Notes: generated by a model not told the origin, from the sequence alone. A stretch of 64,000 nt of DNA from Dipteronia dyeriana (GCA_032871835.1 CM065297.1:30389598-30453597), one strand, 5' to 3'. Positions 1-11,753 are shown, counted from the first letter of the stretch. Numbers and translations are program-made.

Positions 1-405
1 GTAAAATTATCAAAAGATGAAACCTACCTATGACATTTGCGTCTAGGTCATATTAACCTTGATAGGATTAAAAGATTGGATAGTGACGGACCTCTAAGTG
101 ACTTAAAGGTTGATGATCTAGCAACTTGTGAATCTTGTTTGGAAGGTAAAATGACCAAAAGGTCGTTCACGATCAAAGGCATAAGAGTCACTGAATGTTT
201 AGGATTAGTACACACTGATATTTGTGGTCTTATAAGAATTCAAGCTAGAGGTGGATATGAGTACTTCATCACTTTCACAGATGATTACTCAAGATTTGGC
301 TATGTGTATCTCATGAGACATTAGTTGGATGTTTTTGACATGTTCAAAGCCTTTAAAACTGAAGTAGAAAATCAACTTATGAAACACATAAAAATCTTGA
401 GGTAC
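1..405 (+). pseudogene. Ty1/copia integrase fragment (GAG-pre-integrase finger and N-terminal half of the core)
   Basis: Integrase inserts retrotransposon cDNA into the host chromosome. Frame 1 shows the His-Cys finger (HLRLGH, then CESCLEGK at nt 127-150), the first catalytic Asp in VHTDICG (nt 208-228) and FTDDYSRFGYVYL from nt 274. It is broken by TGA at 31-33 and TAG at 322-324. Similarity to the integrase of the minus-strand element at 60775-61230 is very high and ends abruptly near nt 405, before the second catalytic Asp. The piece is therefore a truncated relative of that element, cut at both ends (left by the window edge). It is adjoined by an unrelated Tat LTR scrap. Family assignment is secure; function is lost. 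Confidence 0.93.
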
Positions 406-766
406 CCCGAGGTACCTCGTCATCGCCATCAATTAAGCGCCACCTCACAGGATGGTACCTTAAAACACCTCACCAGTGGACTTGTACTCCGAGGTACCTT
501 GCCACATCACCAGGTTTATGCTTTGAGGTGTCACACCACTAAAAAAGGAAGTCGAATTGTTCTCCAAACTGTAAATATGCTCAACGAATACATTATCATG
601 AGGAATGAGTTCAAAAGGGAAACAAACACATTTTCTGCCATGATATGCTCCACTAGATGATTCTCCAGGGTCAATCACATTAAACAGAAATTCCACCAAA
701 AGAGGAAAGGAGATCAATCCTGTGATCTTCAAATTGTACACCAAGGAGATCAATCTTGTGATCTTC
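406..766 (+). mobile_element. Fragment of a Tat-type gypsy LTR (U3 part)
   Basis: No coding potential. The stretch matches the reverse complement of about 10570-10990, which lies in the LTR of the minus-strand Tat element at 10194-11076. Shared landmarks include CAATTAAGCGCCACCTC against CAATCAAGCGCCACATC, GAAGTCGAATTGTTCTCC against GAAGTCGAATTATTCTCC, and the block near 613-700 with AACACATTTTCTGCC. It carries several GGTACC palindromes, as do the other Tat U3 regions here. Both ends are abrupt: copia integrase on the left and a SIRE-like LTR on the right. Confidence 0.78.
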
Positions 767-773
767 AAATTGT
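709..773 (+). repeat. Two-copy 36-bp tandem repeat
   Basis: The phrase GGAGATCAATCxTGTGATCTT followed by CAAATTG occurs at 709 and again at 745, period 36. It sits at the end of the Tat LTR scrap, right where the SIRE-like LTR homology begins, so it may mark slippage at the junction. Confidence 0.8.
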
Positions 774-1505
774 TGTTTATGCATCATTGATCATTTATTG
801 ATTGTAAAATTATTGCCCTTGATTATATGTTGTGATAACTTGTGTTGACTGGACTTTATTTGACAATTAGGTTATTAGATTTTATATACATCTAATTGAG
901 TCCTTATATATAGGCATGTAGGCATGGTTGATAACTGGGATGTTGTATTGCTTTGTCTACATCTAGTTAGGCATTGTATGGTTGGTGTAGCATATTTTGC
1001 ATTGAGCATTCATTGATTTTACACTTAGACCATATACTCTTCATAGAGTCAAAATCTTGTGGCTACTAGGTGAAGTTGCACAAGCAAGTCAAGTGTTGTA
1101 ACCAAGGGTGTGTTGGTAAGCAATTGGTCGAATGCCACTGTAAAAGGCCAGAGGGGTAGAGTAGGAGGTGCTCACGCCAAGAGTAATGGATCAAGGGATA
1201 TCACTAGGTTTGAACCAAGAGCGGCGAGTGGTAGTATCCTTTGTCTGAGGTTGTCACGAGTGAGAGTCCGAGTATCACTTGAGGGTGTTGCTAGCAAAAT
1301 AGTCTATTGTTTTTTCCATTTAGAGAGTTTCCACGTATATATCAAGTGGTCTTTATATTTCTATGCTTTACACTTAATTTTGTATGTTTGTTTGTTGGGT
1401 GAATCTTTAATATTGACTAATCAAGAAAAATATTGGTAATTGACTTGATCAAAGCCAATTCACCCCCTCTAGGTTTATTGGACACATGCTTTTAATTTAT
1501 TTTCA
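767..1505 (+). mobile_element. Truncated 5' LTR of the SIRE-like element (U5 end)
   Basis: Aligns along its length with 5306-6080 of the 3' LTR, by eye about 85-90% identical, with a deletion near 1290. Shared landmarks include GAGTCAAAATCTTGTGGCT and GAGAGTCCGAGTATCACTTG (GATAGTCCGAGTATCACTTG in the 3' copy). It ends in TTTTCA at 1505 directly before the primer site. The U3 part is missing; homology starts at ATTGTTGTTTATGC. Confidence 0.85.
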
Positions 1506-1506
1506 A

Positions 1507-1522
1507 TCGGTATCAGAGGAGG
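1507..1522 (+). promoter_or_regulatory. Primer binding site for initiator methionine tRNA
   Basis: TCGGTATCAGAGGAGG lies one base after the LTR end. The core GGTATCAGAG is the usual Ty1/copia complement of the initiator tRNA-Met 3' end. It fixes the strand and the 5' LTR border. Confidence 0.85.
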
Positions 1523-1586
1523 TTTCTAGACATACTTAGGTTATCCTTGCTCTTGTTTATGTGTCTTCCATTTTTGTGCATCTTGA

Positions 1587-3057
1587 TTGTTGCATTCATC
1601 TCATTCAATAAATACTGTGATTGTCATTGAGATGTTAGAGGGAGATTTGACCTCCAAAGTTGAGAGGGAGGAAAGTGACTCCAATAAGGAGATGGCTCTC
1701 ATGGTAGATAGTTTTATGAGATTCATAAAATCTCACAAGAAGAATATGACCTTCAAAGTGAAGCGAAAGAAGAGAATGAACTCCAAGGAAAATGAGGTAA
1801 AGAAGAAGACCTTGCTCAGGAAGAGTGAAGAGGAATCTTCCAAAGGTGAAGAGCATAAGTTTAACTTCACGGCCAATGAAGCTTCCTATGTGGAAGACTT
1901 TGATGAAGGCAACATGGTCTTGAATCTTGACTCTAATATAGAGGAAAGGGTTGGCGTGGCAACAGGTGGCCAAGGCAAAGGCCTAGATAAGGAAATTGAC
2001 TTAATTGATGAGTGACAATTGATCCTTCTCAAAGTCTTGATGCAAAATGAAGAGCTCTCTAAGGAGAATGAGATTTTGAGATTGTGGAAGATTTCCTAGA
2101 AGGAAAAGATCCATACCCTTGAAGAAAGCAAGCAAACTTGTCAAAATCAACTTCATCGGTACAAAGATATCATGGATGAGCAAATGGAAAACATCTCCAT
2201 TCTTATCCAAATTGAAGACCATGGAGATGGAGACCTCCATTGATGACTCCTTAGTGATGAGCATTATTGATATGTCTAATTATGAGAAGGAGATTGAAGA
2301 TTGCCACCAACGGATGAATGAAGGATTAGCTTGCCAACAAAGAAAACTCCTTGAAGATTGTCAAGGAAGAGAGATGAGGTGCCTTGAGGAATTAAAGAAG
2401 GCCAAGGTCAAACAACCTCAGTCTTAAGGCAAGAGTCAAGCTTCATCCAAGCAACCTTCCACCCAAGGAAAGTCCATACAAGCCTTGGCAACTTAACCAA
2501 AGCCTAGGCAATCGAAGAAGAAAGGATAAGTCCTTGAGAAGTCAATCACCTCCTCCAACAAGTTAACTACAAAGAAAAAATGTGATCACAAGATACATGA
2601 CCAACCGAGGAGGCAAGATCAACCGGCTCAACCACCTCGACAAGCAAAACCTCAAAGATGCCACCAATCGACTCAAGCTCCAAGTAGAAGTAAACCGATG
2701 CACCATCAAATACAACCTCATCAACATGGCGATGCATGGATGAGATCATAATGCAATGATATAAATTCTTACTTTGTACCTACTTGTCAATTTTATGGTA
2801 TGATTGGTCACTTAAGATAAAATTGCTTTAATTATATTGAGAGGTGTAGGTTAGGAAAAGATAAATGGTTAAAAAGGAGGGCTAGCTTGCATGAACCCAG
2901 GGAACTTAGAAACATGTCTTTGACCACTGAAAATGATAAAGTGGAACCTAGGTGGGTTAGAAAGAATGAACCCGCTTGCCTTTGTACACATGTGATTTCC
3001 AGTTATGCAACTAGGTCCATTGGATTTATTAAGTCTATATGGGCTCATGCCTCCTAT
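1587..3057 (+). pseudogene. SIRE-like copia Gag remnant
   Basis: Gag forms the virus-like particle and binds element RNA. What remains is a lysine- and glutamate-rich middle part (1587-2015, with MALMVDSFMRFIKSHKK, a motif style usual in plant copia Gag). A coiled-coil-like stretch follows in a shifted frame (2119-2427, rich in E, K, Q and L). A decayed zinc knuckle near 2784-2826 reads CQFYGMIGHLR, then a stop and NC, so the second Cys is now Tyr. Downstream VEPRWVRKNEPAC matches the WVRK phrase that follows the knuckle in SIRE Gag. The N-terminal part seen in the minus-strand copy (LNSGNYSFWKSMM) is absent. At least one stop and several frame changes break it. Confidence 0.75.
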
Positions 3058-4143
3058 TGACTTGGTTGCATTTGACCCCTGCTGGGGAGCTCAAGCAAAG
3101 AGAATGAACTTGCAGGATTTGCTATATGTAAAAAGTTGATTAATTTTATGCCCTTTGGATATTTGCTTGAGATTCTTGGTTGCACATATATGCTTATATG
3201 AATTCTTTTTAATGGGTGTGCATCATTGTTTTACTTGTAATCCATGTCATATTTATGTTAAAAAAATGCATTGTTGGACTAGGAGAATTGATTAGGAAGT
3301 ACATTTGAATGACCTATAATTTATCGCCATGACATGTGAACTTGATTTTGACATGCTTAAATATTATGCATGTCTCATCCAATTTAGCTTGTCTCTCTTC
3401 TTAATGGTTGAACAAGACAACAGTCAATAAGGATTTTATATCCATGTCATGATTGGTCATTAAGAATTGAAAACGTTGCTTGTGCGATTTAAAAGTTAAA
3501 AATTCTTCATCTTGTTCACTTTTGACAAAAGGGTACAAATTAGTTTGAATTCTTGTGGAAACCCTTTTGATGTTTGCTTTGCCAATTACCATTGCTTGAA
3601 CATGAATGCTATATGTCTTGCATGCAAAGCAACAATTTCACATATTTTTTTAAAAATAAAACTCCTTGAATCTCTCTCAATTATTGAGTTGCATAAAGTT
3701 TGTGCATATGATTATGCAATGTAATTGCTTACAGCTCTCTTTGCTAAATCAACCCGATATGGGGAACTCCATTGCCTATCTCATGATAAAAGGAGGGAGA
3801 AGTCTTGAGAGATATAGGAGGAGCATTATTTACGCTTTGGGGGAGAAATAATGAGAGAGAGTAACCTTTTAGGGGGATATTTGCACATGCATTTCTTTAT
3901 ACTGCTTTATTGAGTGCAACTGTTTTTTCTTTTTGTTCACCTCACTTGCACTTGTTCTTGGAAAGTGCTTTCTTGCTATTGTGTGTAGGTATGATGATCT
4001 ACGAAGAGATTGAAGACCTTAGAGCCTTAGAGTATTAGGTATCTCTTTTTATAACTTAGAATGGAGTCTCATGGGCAATAGCCAAATTTTTTTTATTTGT
4101 GTGAGGAATTATTTGTGAGTGGTTGTTGTGTCATGAAATAGCT
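3058..4143 (+). other. Non-coding 3' internal region of the SIRE-like element
   Basis: AT-rich and stop-rich in all frames. It occupies the place where complete SIRE elements have pol and the env-like region. I see no protease, integrase or RT motif. Confidence 0.6.
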
Positions 4144-4154
4144 AAAGGGGGGGA
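4144..4154 (+). promoter_or_regulatory. Polypurine tract before the 3' LTR
   Basis: AAAGGGGGGGA is immediately followed by TTTTAAGG. The second strand would be primed here, so the 3' LTR starts at about 4155. The expected TGTTAAGG start appears mutated to TTTTAAGG. Confidence 0.75.
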
Positions 4155-6080
4155 TTTTAAGGACCTCAGTTTTATGATTGACTTATTTCATGACAAACCA
4201 CACGACATTGAGGATGATTGTGTAATAGGGAGCGTAGGTCCTCGTTGGTAAGCTTCCAAGCATCTTCATGACTTCAAGAACAAAAGATATATTCACTTGA
4301 CTTTGCCTCTTGAAGAGTTTAGGTGCACACACACACACACGCACTTCAATGATTAGGTGCACACATTCTCATATTACTTTGCATTTGTACTTCCATGATT
4401 ATGTGCATCTATGTCTCAACTCAAACTTGCACTTCATTTCTAGATTTAAGTATGGTTTTGTATTGTGTCCACGCTTGCACAATTGTGTGCTTGTTTTCGC
4501 ATGTTGAGTGACCATTTGAGAAGGTTCCATTCTTCTCTTGCTTTGGTCATAGTGTCTTTTCATGAGTTTGGGCATTTTTATTCTTGTCCAAATCTGACCT
4601 TTGGTCACTCTTTTGACCATAACTCTTTCTACAATCATCCAAATCATGTTTTGTAGTAGAAAGTAGACTTCCATACTTTTCCAATGGTATATTGTATGAA
4701 AGGTTCGGATGTCGTTTGGTCATGTTTTGATCCTCTTGAAAATTGGGTTTGGGTGCTGAATTCCTAGTACGCGAGCTATGCGCGTGTCCTACCCATTCAA
4801 TCACCCCTGAAGTCCTCTCAGGTATTTTTCATGGTCCCGATGCATGGGCACATGTGTGGGTAAGTGCGCAGGTCTCCTACCCTTGCACCGCTCTATTTTG
4901 GTGGTAGTTTCATCTCTTAATTGTTGCTCGTTTTCCCCACCTATAAAAGCCCCTCTTTCTTTTCTTCTACCTCACCTCTCTCCTGCATTTTTGGAAACCC
5001 TAGAGAGAGATAGAGAGAGTCTTGAGAGAGAAAGCTCCATTGAAGCTTAATTAACTCTCCAAACCTAAAACCCAACTCCATCTTACACCATTCATCATCA
5101 TTGACTTGGTAAGCAAAAACTAAATTAAAGTTCATTTATTGTTGTTCTTACTCCAGATTAGGTATTTATTGTTTCATTAAGTACCTAGAATATATTTATT
5201 GCATACATTTATAAGTCTTAATTGCATGATTGGATTTTTTTGTTGATAGCTAGGATTTAGGACATTATTGCCCTCTAGCTAAGTCTCTATGCTTTGCATT
5301 TAGACATTGTTGTTTATGCCTCATTGATTGAAAATTTATTGCCCTTGATTATTTTTAGTGACAACTTGTGTTAATTGGACTTTATTTAACTGTTAGGTTA
5401 TTAGATTTTATCTACATCTAATTGAGTCGTTATATATGGGCATGTACCATTATTGATAACTAGGATGTTGTATTGCTTTTTCTACATCTAGTCAGGCATT
5501 GTATGTTTGGTGTAACTTATTTTATATTGAGCATTCATTGATTGTACACTTAGACCATATACTCTTTATAGAGTCAAAATCTTGTGGCTTATAGGTGAAG
5601 TTGCACAAGCAAGTCAAGTCTTGCAACCAACGGTGGGTTGGCAAGCAATTGGTCAAGTGCCACTGTACAAGGCCCAAGGGTTAGTAGGAGGTGCTCATGC
5701 CGAGAGTAGTGTATCAAGGGATATCACTAGGGATTGAACCAAGAGCAACGAGTGTTAGTGTCCATAGTCTAAGGTTGTCGAGAGTGATAGTCCGAGTATC
5801 ACTTGAGGGTGTAACCATTTATTTATATAGTGGATTTATGTGAACGTGCTTGGCTAGCAGATTATCCCGTGGTTTTTCCCATTTGAAGGGTTTCCACGTA
5901 TATATTTAGTGCTCTTTATATTTCTACAATTTACACTTGATTTTGTGTTTTTGTTTGTTAGGTGAATCTTTAACATTGACTAATCAAGAAAAAATAGTAA
6001 TTGACTTGATTAAAACCTATTCACCCTCCCCCCCCCCCCCCCCCTTAGGTTAGGATACACACATTTTAGGGCTATTTTCA
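4155..6080 (+). mobile_element. 3' LTR of the SIRE-like element
   Basis: About 1926 bp. A promoter-like block carries TATAAAAG at 4942-4949 followed by pyrimidine-rich DNA and ACCCTAGAGAGAGATAGAGAG, a plausible transcription start area. The distal 775 bp match the 5' LTR fragment. Near the end is ACCTATTCACCCT followed by a 17-base C run (6028-6044), and it ends in ATTTTCA at 6080. A short CA repeat lies at 4326-4340. Confidence 0.82.
4942..4949 (+). promoter_or_regulatory. Putative TATA box in the SIRE-like 3' LTR
   Basis: TATAAAAG in the context CCCCACC-TATAAAAG-CCCC, about 1.1 kb before the LTR end, followed by a pyrimidine-rich leader. Confidence 0.5.
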
Positions 6081-6675
6081 GGGTTGAAGACTCAGGTCGG
6101 GATATAATCACTGGTCGGGGAGAGTGAAGTCTGGTCAGTTCTAGTAAATGGTCAACTGAGCGACAAGTGGACAACGTTGAATTCAATGCAATCACAACTC
6201 AAATACACAAAGAATGAGTCTTACTCGAATCAGGTGTCTCGAAGCATACTATGATAAGGAAGCACATTTCCTTATAAATACTAGAGTCCAGATTAGATAA
6301 GAGATCTAATGCATTCAAGACATAAACGTTATGGAACAGGAAAGAAGGACAAAACGACTCCAACAAGTCAGAGTCTCAGTAAATCTCAAGAACTTTCCTT
6401 ACTTGTACCAAGAATTGCATGTATAAATAGACCCTAATAACACCCATGAAGGGGTTAACGTAAAAAAAGGCATACAATAGAGTAAGCGAGAGTGAGTGTG
6501 TAACAATTCATTCATAGTAATGTTCTTTCCTCACCTCCTCCGGCAACCGTGGTTTTTTCCCTCTTTGGGTTTTCCATGTAAAACTTTTGTTTTGTATGCT
6601 TTATTTTTTTTTCTTGCGTTATAATTTAATTGTTGATTCATGTAAACTTGTTAGACGTGTGGTTAATTTTACGTA
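6081..6675 (+). mobile_element. LTR-like fragment of an unassigned retrotransposon
   Basis: No gene. The stretch looks like an LTR in + orientation. TATAAATAG is at 6422-6430, followed about 120 bp later by GGTTTTTTCCCTCTTTGGG and TTTTCCATGTAA, the R/U5 phrasing common in plant LTRs. The repeated word GGTCGGG resembles Tat sequence elsewhere in the window, but I could not align it to another LTR here. Its left end abuts the SIRE-like LTR at 6080. The right border with the Athila LTR is approximate. Confidence 0.5.
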
Positions 6676-6879
6676 ATCCAAAAATCACCATCAGCAGGAT
6701 GTGCTGTAGATGCATTTCTCCAAACTTTCTCTAAAATTACCTTTCATTCCTTCAAACTCACTTCGAGCTATCTTGCACACAGTCAAAACAAACACATTAA
6801 AACGTTCAATTATATTCAAGAACATTAAATAAAGCATAGGAATTAGGGGTCTCAAATATCAACATTTATCGATCTAACA
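6676..6879 (-). mobile_element. 3' LTR fragment of an Athila-like gypsy element
   Basis: On the minus strand the LTR starts TGTTAGATCGATAAATG right after the purine tract. The segment near 6685-6715 (minus: CAGCACATCCTGCTGATGG) resembles the GCACCGTGCTGATG block of Athila-type LTRs as I recall it. The left border is approximate. Confidence 0.55.
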
Positions 6880-6893
6880 AATACCCCTAAACC
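6880..6893 (-). promoter_or_regulatory. Polypurine tract of the Athila-like element
   Basis: The minus strand reads TAGGTTTAGGGGTATT and then TGTTAG. Just upstream is CTCGAGGACTAGCAAAAACT, a phrase typical of the end of Athila internal regions. Together they fix orientation and LTR border. Confidence 0.65.
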
Positions 6894-9180
6894 TAGTTTT
6901 TGCTAGTCCTCGAGAAAAACCGAAACAAAAGCAAAAACCAAAATCAAACTAATCTAAACTAGGCCATTTTCATAGTGAAACACGATACCAGTGAGCGTAT
7001 GATACCAGTGAGCGTATGCTACCAATCTTTAAACCTCTAGGTGTCCTTAGTAGGAGGAGTGTTGTCTCATGAGGGTTTACAACTATGCTATCTATAAATA
7101 TAATTATGCAAAGAACCAAATAATCAAGATGCAAACTCACATGTACCGTTCAAAGCCAATGCATGCTAAAGCCATTGAATAAAGACTAAAATTACGCCAC
7201 AAATTTGAATGTACTGCATAGTTTGAATGAAAAGCCCATACTCAAGACACTCTAGCTTTAAAAACACATCGTCAAACACTATAGATATAATTCCCCTTGA
7301 CTCTAATTCTCACAAGATGTCGCTTATTAATTTCACACAAAACCTAGGCAAATACACTCATTAAGCATATGTGAATAAAGTTATGCATAAGAAATTTAAA
7401 GTTATAATCGTATATGAATATATCACTGAAAGAACGCTTGATTTGTATGCAAAAGATCTCATGAATGGAATCAAACATTAAAAACAAGATAGAGCACATT
7501 TTTACCTTTACTCTCGAGCTAGCATTCCTAAAAGATCAATTATGTCTTTCTTTTTTGTTGTAATGGAGCCATTGGGTGAAAGGTTAATAGAAAGAACAGA
7601 GAAAGGAATTTCAAAGAGCTTAAGATCATGCCAAGAGATGTATCATGATATGTCGATGCATGGACATCTCTTATTTGAATCTTCATAGTAATTGCATCCA
7701 ATCTTATTCATCAATTTCTTCAACTTCTTTTTCATATTGAACTTGAATTCATATTCTGTTTCCATCATTCTTCTTTCGTTCTTTGCTTTGCTCTTCTTCA
7801 AATCTTGCTTTTTTTTTTTACTTTTTTTTCATGGAGAAGAACTTTTGATTCCTTTCTTTCCCTTGTTACAAGCATACTTTAAAACTTACCTATGCTTCTC
7901 TTCTTCTTTTCTTCATCTTTATCTTGAACTTCTTACTTGTGACATGATCTCTATCTATAGGGTATGACCAATATATACTGGGTATAAAGGATAAGGATTA
8001 TGTGGGTGATGAAAGAAAAAGGCTCATAAGTGTGGCTTCAAAAGAGCTGACGGAGCACACATGTGGGTAGAGAAATTTAAGGCCTTTTATATAGGTTAAA
8101 CATAAATTGCCTATGTCACTTCTAATGGTTCAACCAAAATAAGAGTAAACTTTACATGTGATATATTTTTATGATGAATGTTCTTTAATATCCAATGCAT
8201 AACCTATTGGGATCAATTCTAACTCTAAGAACCTGAAAGTGTTTAAGGAGTCGAAACAACAAAGCCCTCATATAATGTCATTTATGTGCACTTTTTGGAT
8301 TAGTTAACTCACAAGGGTAGTCTCCATATTAATCGTGGCAATCCAACTAAGCATCCTATCCATTATCACATCAAGAGCATGTCATAAATTTTATAAAATG
8401 CAATATACTACTCTAAGTGGCAAGACGTTAGTCTATAATCAGTGAAAAAAGTATACATTATGGATTCAAAAGCACACAAAAGAGGCATCTAAAAACGGAG
8501 AGCAAAAAATTTCAAAAATTGATGACTTTTGTAATCGGACCATGTCTGTTAATTGATGCATATCTCTCAAAAGACTTAATAAAAGTTAACAAAAAATTTC
8601 ACAAGAAAGTAGGCATGCAAAAAAACACTATTCATTCAGAAAACATTTCAAAATTCGATTTCAAAACAAGTGATGAAAACAGTTCACTTACGGATTCACG
8701 AAACAGAGCACCACTTTTGACCTTTGGTCAAAGAACAACCATAACTTTAAAACTACCACCTAAAATTTTACATTCTTTATACCGTTGGATTCATATCGAA
8801 AAATTGAAGAACCTAACAAGGACGGAAAAATTTATTTCCTTGCTAAAAGGTAAAGATTTAAAGATAAAATTTTCCCAAAAATATCTCCAGCAGATCATGA
8901 AAACTCAAAAACTAAAAAAAAAAACACACACGAAACAAAATGAAAAATAAACCACACCCTCAAATCTAATCTAAACGTTATCCTCAATGTACAAACAAGA
9001 AATGGAATGAAATAAATAGGGAATGAGGGGCGACACAATTAAAAACAAAGACAAAATCAAAATGGAAAGAAATATCTGGATGGGTTGCCTCCCATATAGC
9101 GTTTACTTTAGCATCTAGACTTAATGCAGTGAACTCAACTCATCCATCCATCTAGAGGTAGGTGCGACAAAATTCACACC
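6894..9180 (-). other. Non-coding 3' internal region of the Athila-like element
   Basis: No convincing gene in 2.3 kb. It lies between integrase and purine tract, where Athila elements carry a long, often env-like or non-coding region. GATACCAGTGAGCGTAT occurs twice in tandem (6984-7018). The phrase GGGTTGCCTCCCATATAGCG near 9083 is typical of the segment just 3' of Athila integrase. A + strand open frame at 8519-8950 has no recognisable domain and is lysine-rich; I treat it as chance. Confidence 0.55.
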
Positions 9181-9186
9181 TTATTT

Positions 9187-10190
9187 TTGTTCTCAAAATG
9201 GTTTAAAGCATATCTTCAACCGATGCTCATTTACTTTGAATGTATCTCCTTTTCTCTCATTGTGAATTTCTATCGCTCCATATGGGAAAACATTTGTGAT
9301 TACAAAAGAATCACACTAACGAGAATGAAGGTTTCCCGAAAAGAGACGAATATGAGAGTTATAAAGTAATACTCTCTGTCCAACAACAAATTCTGAATCG
9401 ATTTGTGATGAAAAAAAATCGTCTTCTCTTTGTAATTTCGAGCACTCTCATAAGCATCATCCCTTATTTCATCAAGTTCATTCCTGAAATCTTCTCTTGT
9501 CTCATCTTTCATGTCAAAATTGAACTCCTTGATTGTCCAGTATGCCTTGTGCTCAAGCTCAACCGGTAGATGACATGCCTTTCCATACACTAATCGAAAA
9601 GGAGACATCTCAGGGGGTGTCTTGTAGGTTATCCTATATGCCCAAAGTGTATCGTTGAAATGCACACTCCAATCTTTTCATGTTGGGTTAACATTCTTCT
9701 CCAAGATATTCTTGATTTCTTAGTTGCATGTCTCCACTTGGTCACTTGTTTGAGTATGATATGGTGTGGATACTCGATGTGTGACTCCATACTTCTTCAA
9801 GAGTGCTTTGAATGATTTGTTACAAAAATGGCTCCCTCATCGCTTATGATTGCGTTTGGTTTCCTAAACCCAGAAAAATTGTTATCCTTCCCAAAACTTA
9901 AGACAACTTTAGCATCATTAGTACGGGGTTTGGAATTGTTTCCGTCCATTTAAAAACATAATCCACAATGACAAGTATGTAAAGAAAACCAAAAGATGTG
10001 GGAAAAGGTCACATGAAATCAATGCCCCAAACATCGAAGATTTCAACAATAAGAGTATATTTTAATGGCATTTGATTTCTTGAATAGATATTACCCATCC
10101 TTTGGCATCTATCACACATAACACAAAAAGTGTGAGCATCCTTAAATAAGGTAGGCCAATAAAAATCACTGTTAACCAAAAGTTTGCTCT
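9187..10190 (-). pseudogene. Athila-type gypsy integrase (C-terminal two thirds)
   Basis: Reading the minus strand downward from 10190: a finger region with FYWPTLFKDAH and CVMCDRCQRMGNI, core pieces WGIDFM and LVIVDYVFKW, then YGVTHRVSTPYHTQTSDQVE. A long readable block follows (9665-9400) with FNDTLWAYRITYKTPPEMSP and FRLVYGKACHLPVELEHKAYW, the signature of Athila-lineage integrases. The C-terminal end with VFPYGAIEI and FKVNEHRLK lies near 9190-9300 in another frame. Several stops and frameshifts make it inactive. The upstream end is cut at about 10190 by the Tat LTR. Confidence 0.88.
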
Positions 10191-10193
10191 AGG

Positions 10194-11076
10194 TGAGGAA
10201 TCTCAGTTAAAACCCTCAGGACCACGACCACGGGGGATCCCAGTCGGGGTAGGTAACTTCGGTACCAGTTTCATGTGTAAAAGTGGGTGAGACTAATGAA
10301 AGAAATGATGGTGAATCAAATGATATTCTTGATCAAATGAAGCAATGAAGCAATGAATACAACAAAACGATAACAATATAATGGTGTGAAACTCTCAATC
10401 TCTGTCTATGTTTCTTAACTAATCTGGAGGTGGCAGACTCATATCTGTCGATAAGTGAACACAACTCTCAAAGGTGATGGCTAGACTTGTCCTAGATTGT
10501 AGAATCAAGCCATATCTTTTTCTTTTTCTGGACCTCGTCCTCTTTTTATTTTATCTCTGTATTTATACCCGAAGCTGCTAGGGTTTTTCCTTAGCATATA
10601 AGTCGAATATTACTGGATTGATTTTCCTCCCCCATTCGATGGGATTTTCTGGTTAATATAATTAACCCTAGAGAATCGGCTGGCAGAGGATATCTTGGCG
10701 AGAAATGTGTTAGTTTCCTTTTTGGACACTATCACTACAACTATGCATACGTGGAGTTTGCTTACACCTTGGAGAATAATTCGACTTCTTCAGTTATCTG
10801 CATGGTACTTCAAAGCATTGACCCAGTGATGTGGTAGAGTATCTTGAAGTACAATTATGCTAGCATGGTATCATGAGGTACCATTCAGATGAGGTGGAGC
10901 TTGACTGATGGCGGTGGTGAGGTATCCAGGGGTACCAGCCTGCTAAAGGGGTACCTTGGGGCATAATTCTAGTGATGTGGCGCTTGATTGGTTTCTCTGG
11001 TGAGGTACCATTTAGGTAGCGAGTTATATGGTTGATCTTGTTGGAGCTTTACGATCTCCTAGGAGCTTTACGGGCA
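10194..11076 (-). mobile_element. 3' LTR of a Tat-type gypsy element (minus orientation)
   Basis: On the minus strand the LTR begins TGCCCGTAAAGCTCC at 11076, directly after the purine tract. A TATA-like TATAAATA is at 10567-10560 (minus). The left border near 10194 abuts Athila integrase. About 400 bp match the scrap at 406-766 in inverted orientation. U3 is rich in GGTACC (for example near 10881, 10938, 10955, 11005 and 11192). The LTR pairs with the antisense-type gene to its right: in Tat elements that extra gene sits between integrase and the 3' LTR on the opposite strand, which is the arrangement here. Confidence 0.7.
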
Positions 11077-11089
11077 TCTTCCCCCTTGA
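11077..11089 (-). promoter_or_regulatory. Polypurine tract of the minus-strand Tat element
   Basis: The minus strand reads TCAAGGGGGAAGA and then TGCCCG. It sets the start of the 3' LTR at 11076. Confidence 0.6.
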
Positions 11090-11753
11090 TGGAAAGGCAA
11101 GATAAGTACCTTGACAGGTTAACAGGGCAATACAATACCAGTTGGTCCACGAGAGTGCAGGAGCTTCATCTTGTTACTTCGATGATGTCGAGGTACCTAG
11201 GTTGTGCTATGCCTAGCACTTCGAGGTAAACCATTGTGTTTGGTTCATATCCGGTGTGTGGAGACGCTTTCTATCAAGTGCTAACTGGATTGAAAATTTC
11301 TCTTTAGGCCCTTGCTAAATTTGGCTATTAATAGAAGTCTCCTTTGACTTAAACATCGGTGATTGATTTGGGGTTGGAGTCAGATTTTTTGTTTGGGAAA
11401 TTTTCTATTTTCAACTGACTACCAAAATCTGTGAGGAAATCTTCTCATTAAATGTGATGGCCACGTGTCAAGCGAGGGGAAAGTTTCCCGTTTGGAAAAG
11501 GAGAGGTTTTTGGCAATTTTTGAATATCGAAACGAAAATCTCGCCTTCTCGATCACTTTTTGTCTCCAATTACTATTTCTTTACGTCTATTTAAACCCGG
11601 TCTCATCTTCTTTTTCACATGCTTCCAAACCTTCAGTTTAAAAAAAAATCAAAAAATCTCCAATCCCTAATCTTTCTGTCTTTTTTGCCTCTCTTTAACT
11701 TTCTCTTCCCATCGCTAAAGCCCCGAATCTATTATTTCTGTGGAAAAATCTGA
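11090..11753 (+). other. 5' flank of the Tat antisense-type gene
   Basis: No gene visible. Near 11588 TATTTAAACCCGGTCTCATC, followed by CTTCTTTTTCACATGC, could be a weak promoter and leader for the + strand gene that follows. The 400 bp before it hold only short stop-broken frames. Confidence 0.4.

Larger units (their letters stand above)
767..6080 (+). mobile_element. SIRE-like Ty1/copia LTR element, gag remnant only, 5' LTR truncated
   Basis: The order is truncated 5' LTR (767-1505), methionine-tRNA primer site, gag relic, non-coding 3' region, purine tract (4144-4154) and 3' LTR (4155-6080). No protease, integrase, reverse transcriptase or RNase H could be read between the LTRs, so the copy could only have moved in trans. 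The SIRE-like assignment rests on the gag composition, the zinc-knuckle style, a long 3' LTR (about 1.9 kb) and the U5 phrase ACCTATTCACCC followed by a C run. A comparable minus-strand element is at 50855-58131. Target-site duplications cannot be tested because the 5' end is lost. Confidence 0.8.

Noticed and set aside
8519..8950. 143-codon open frame on the + strand
   Set aside because: Lysine-rich, no recognisable motif, antisense to the non-coding 3' region of an Athila-like element; probably chance in AT-rich DNA.
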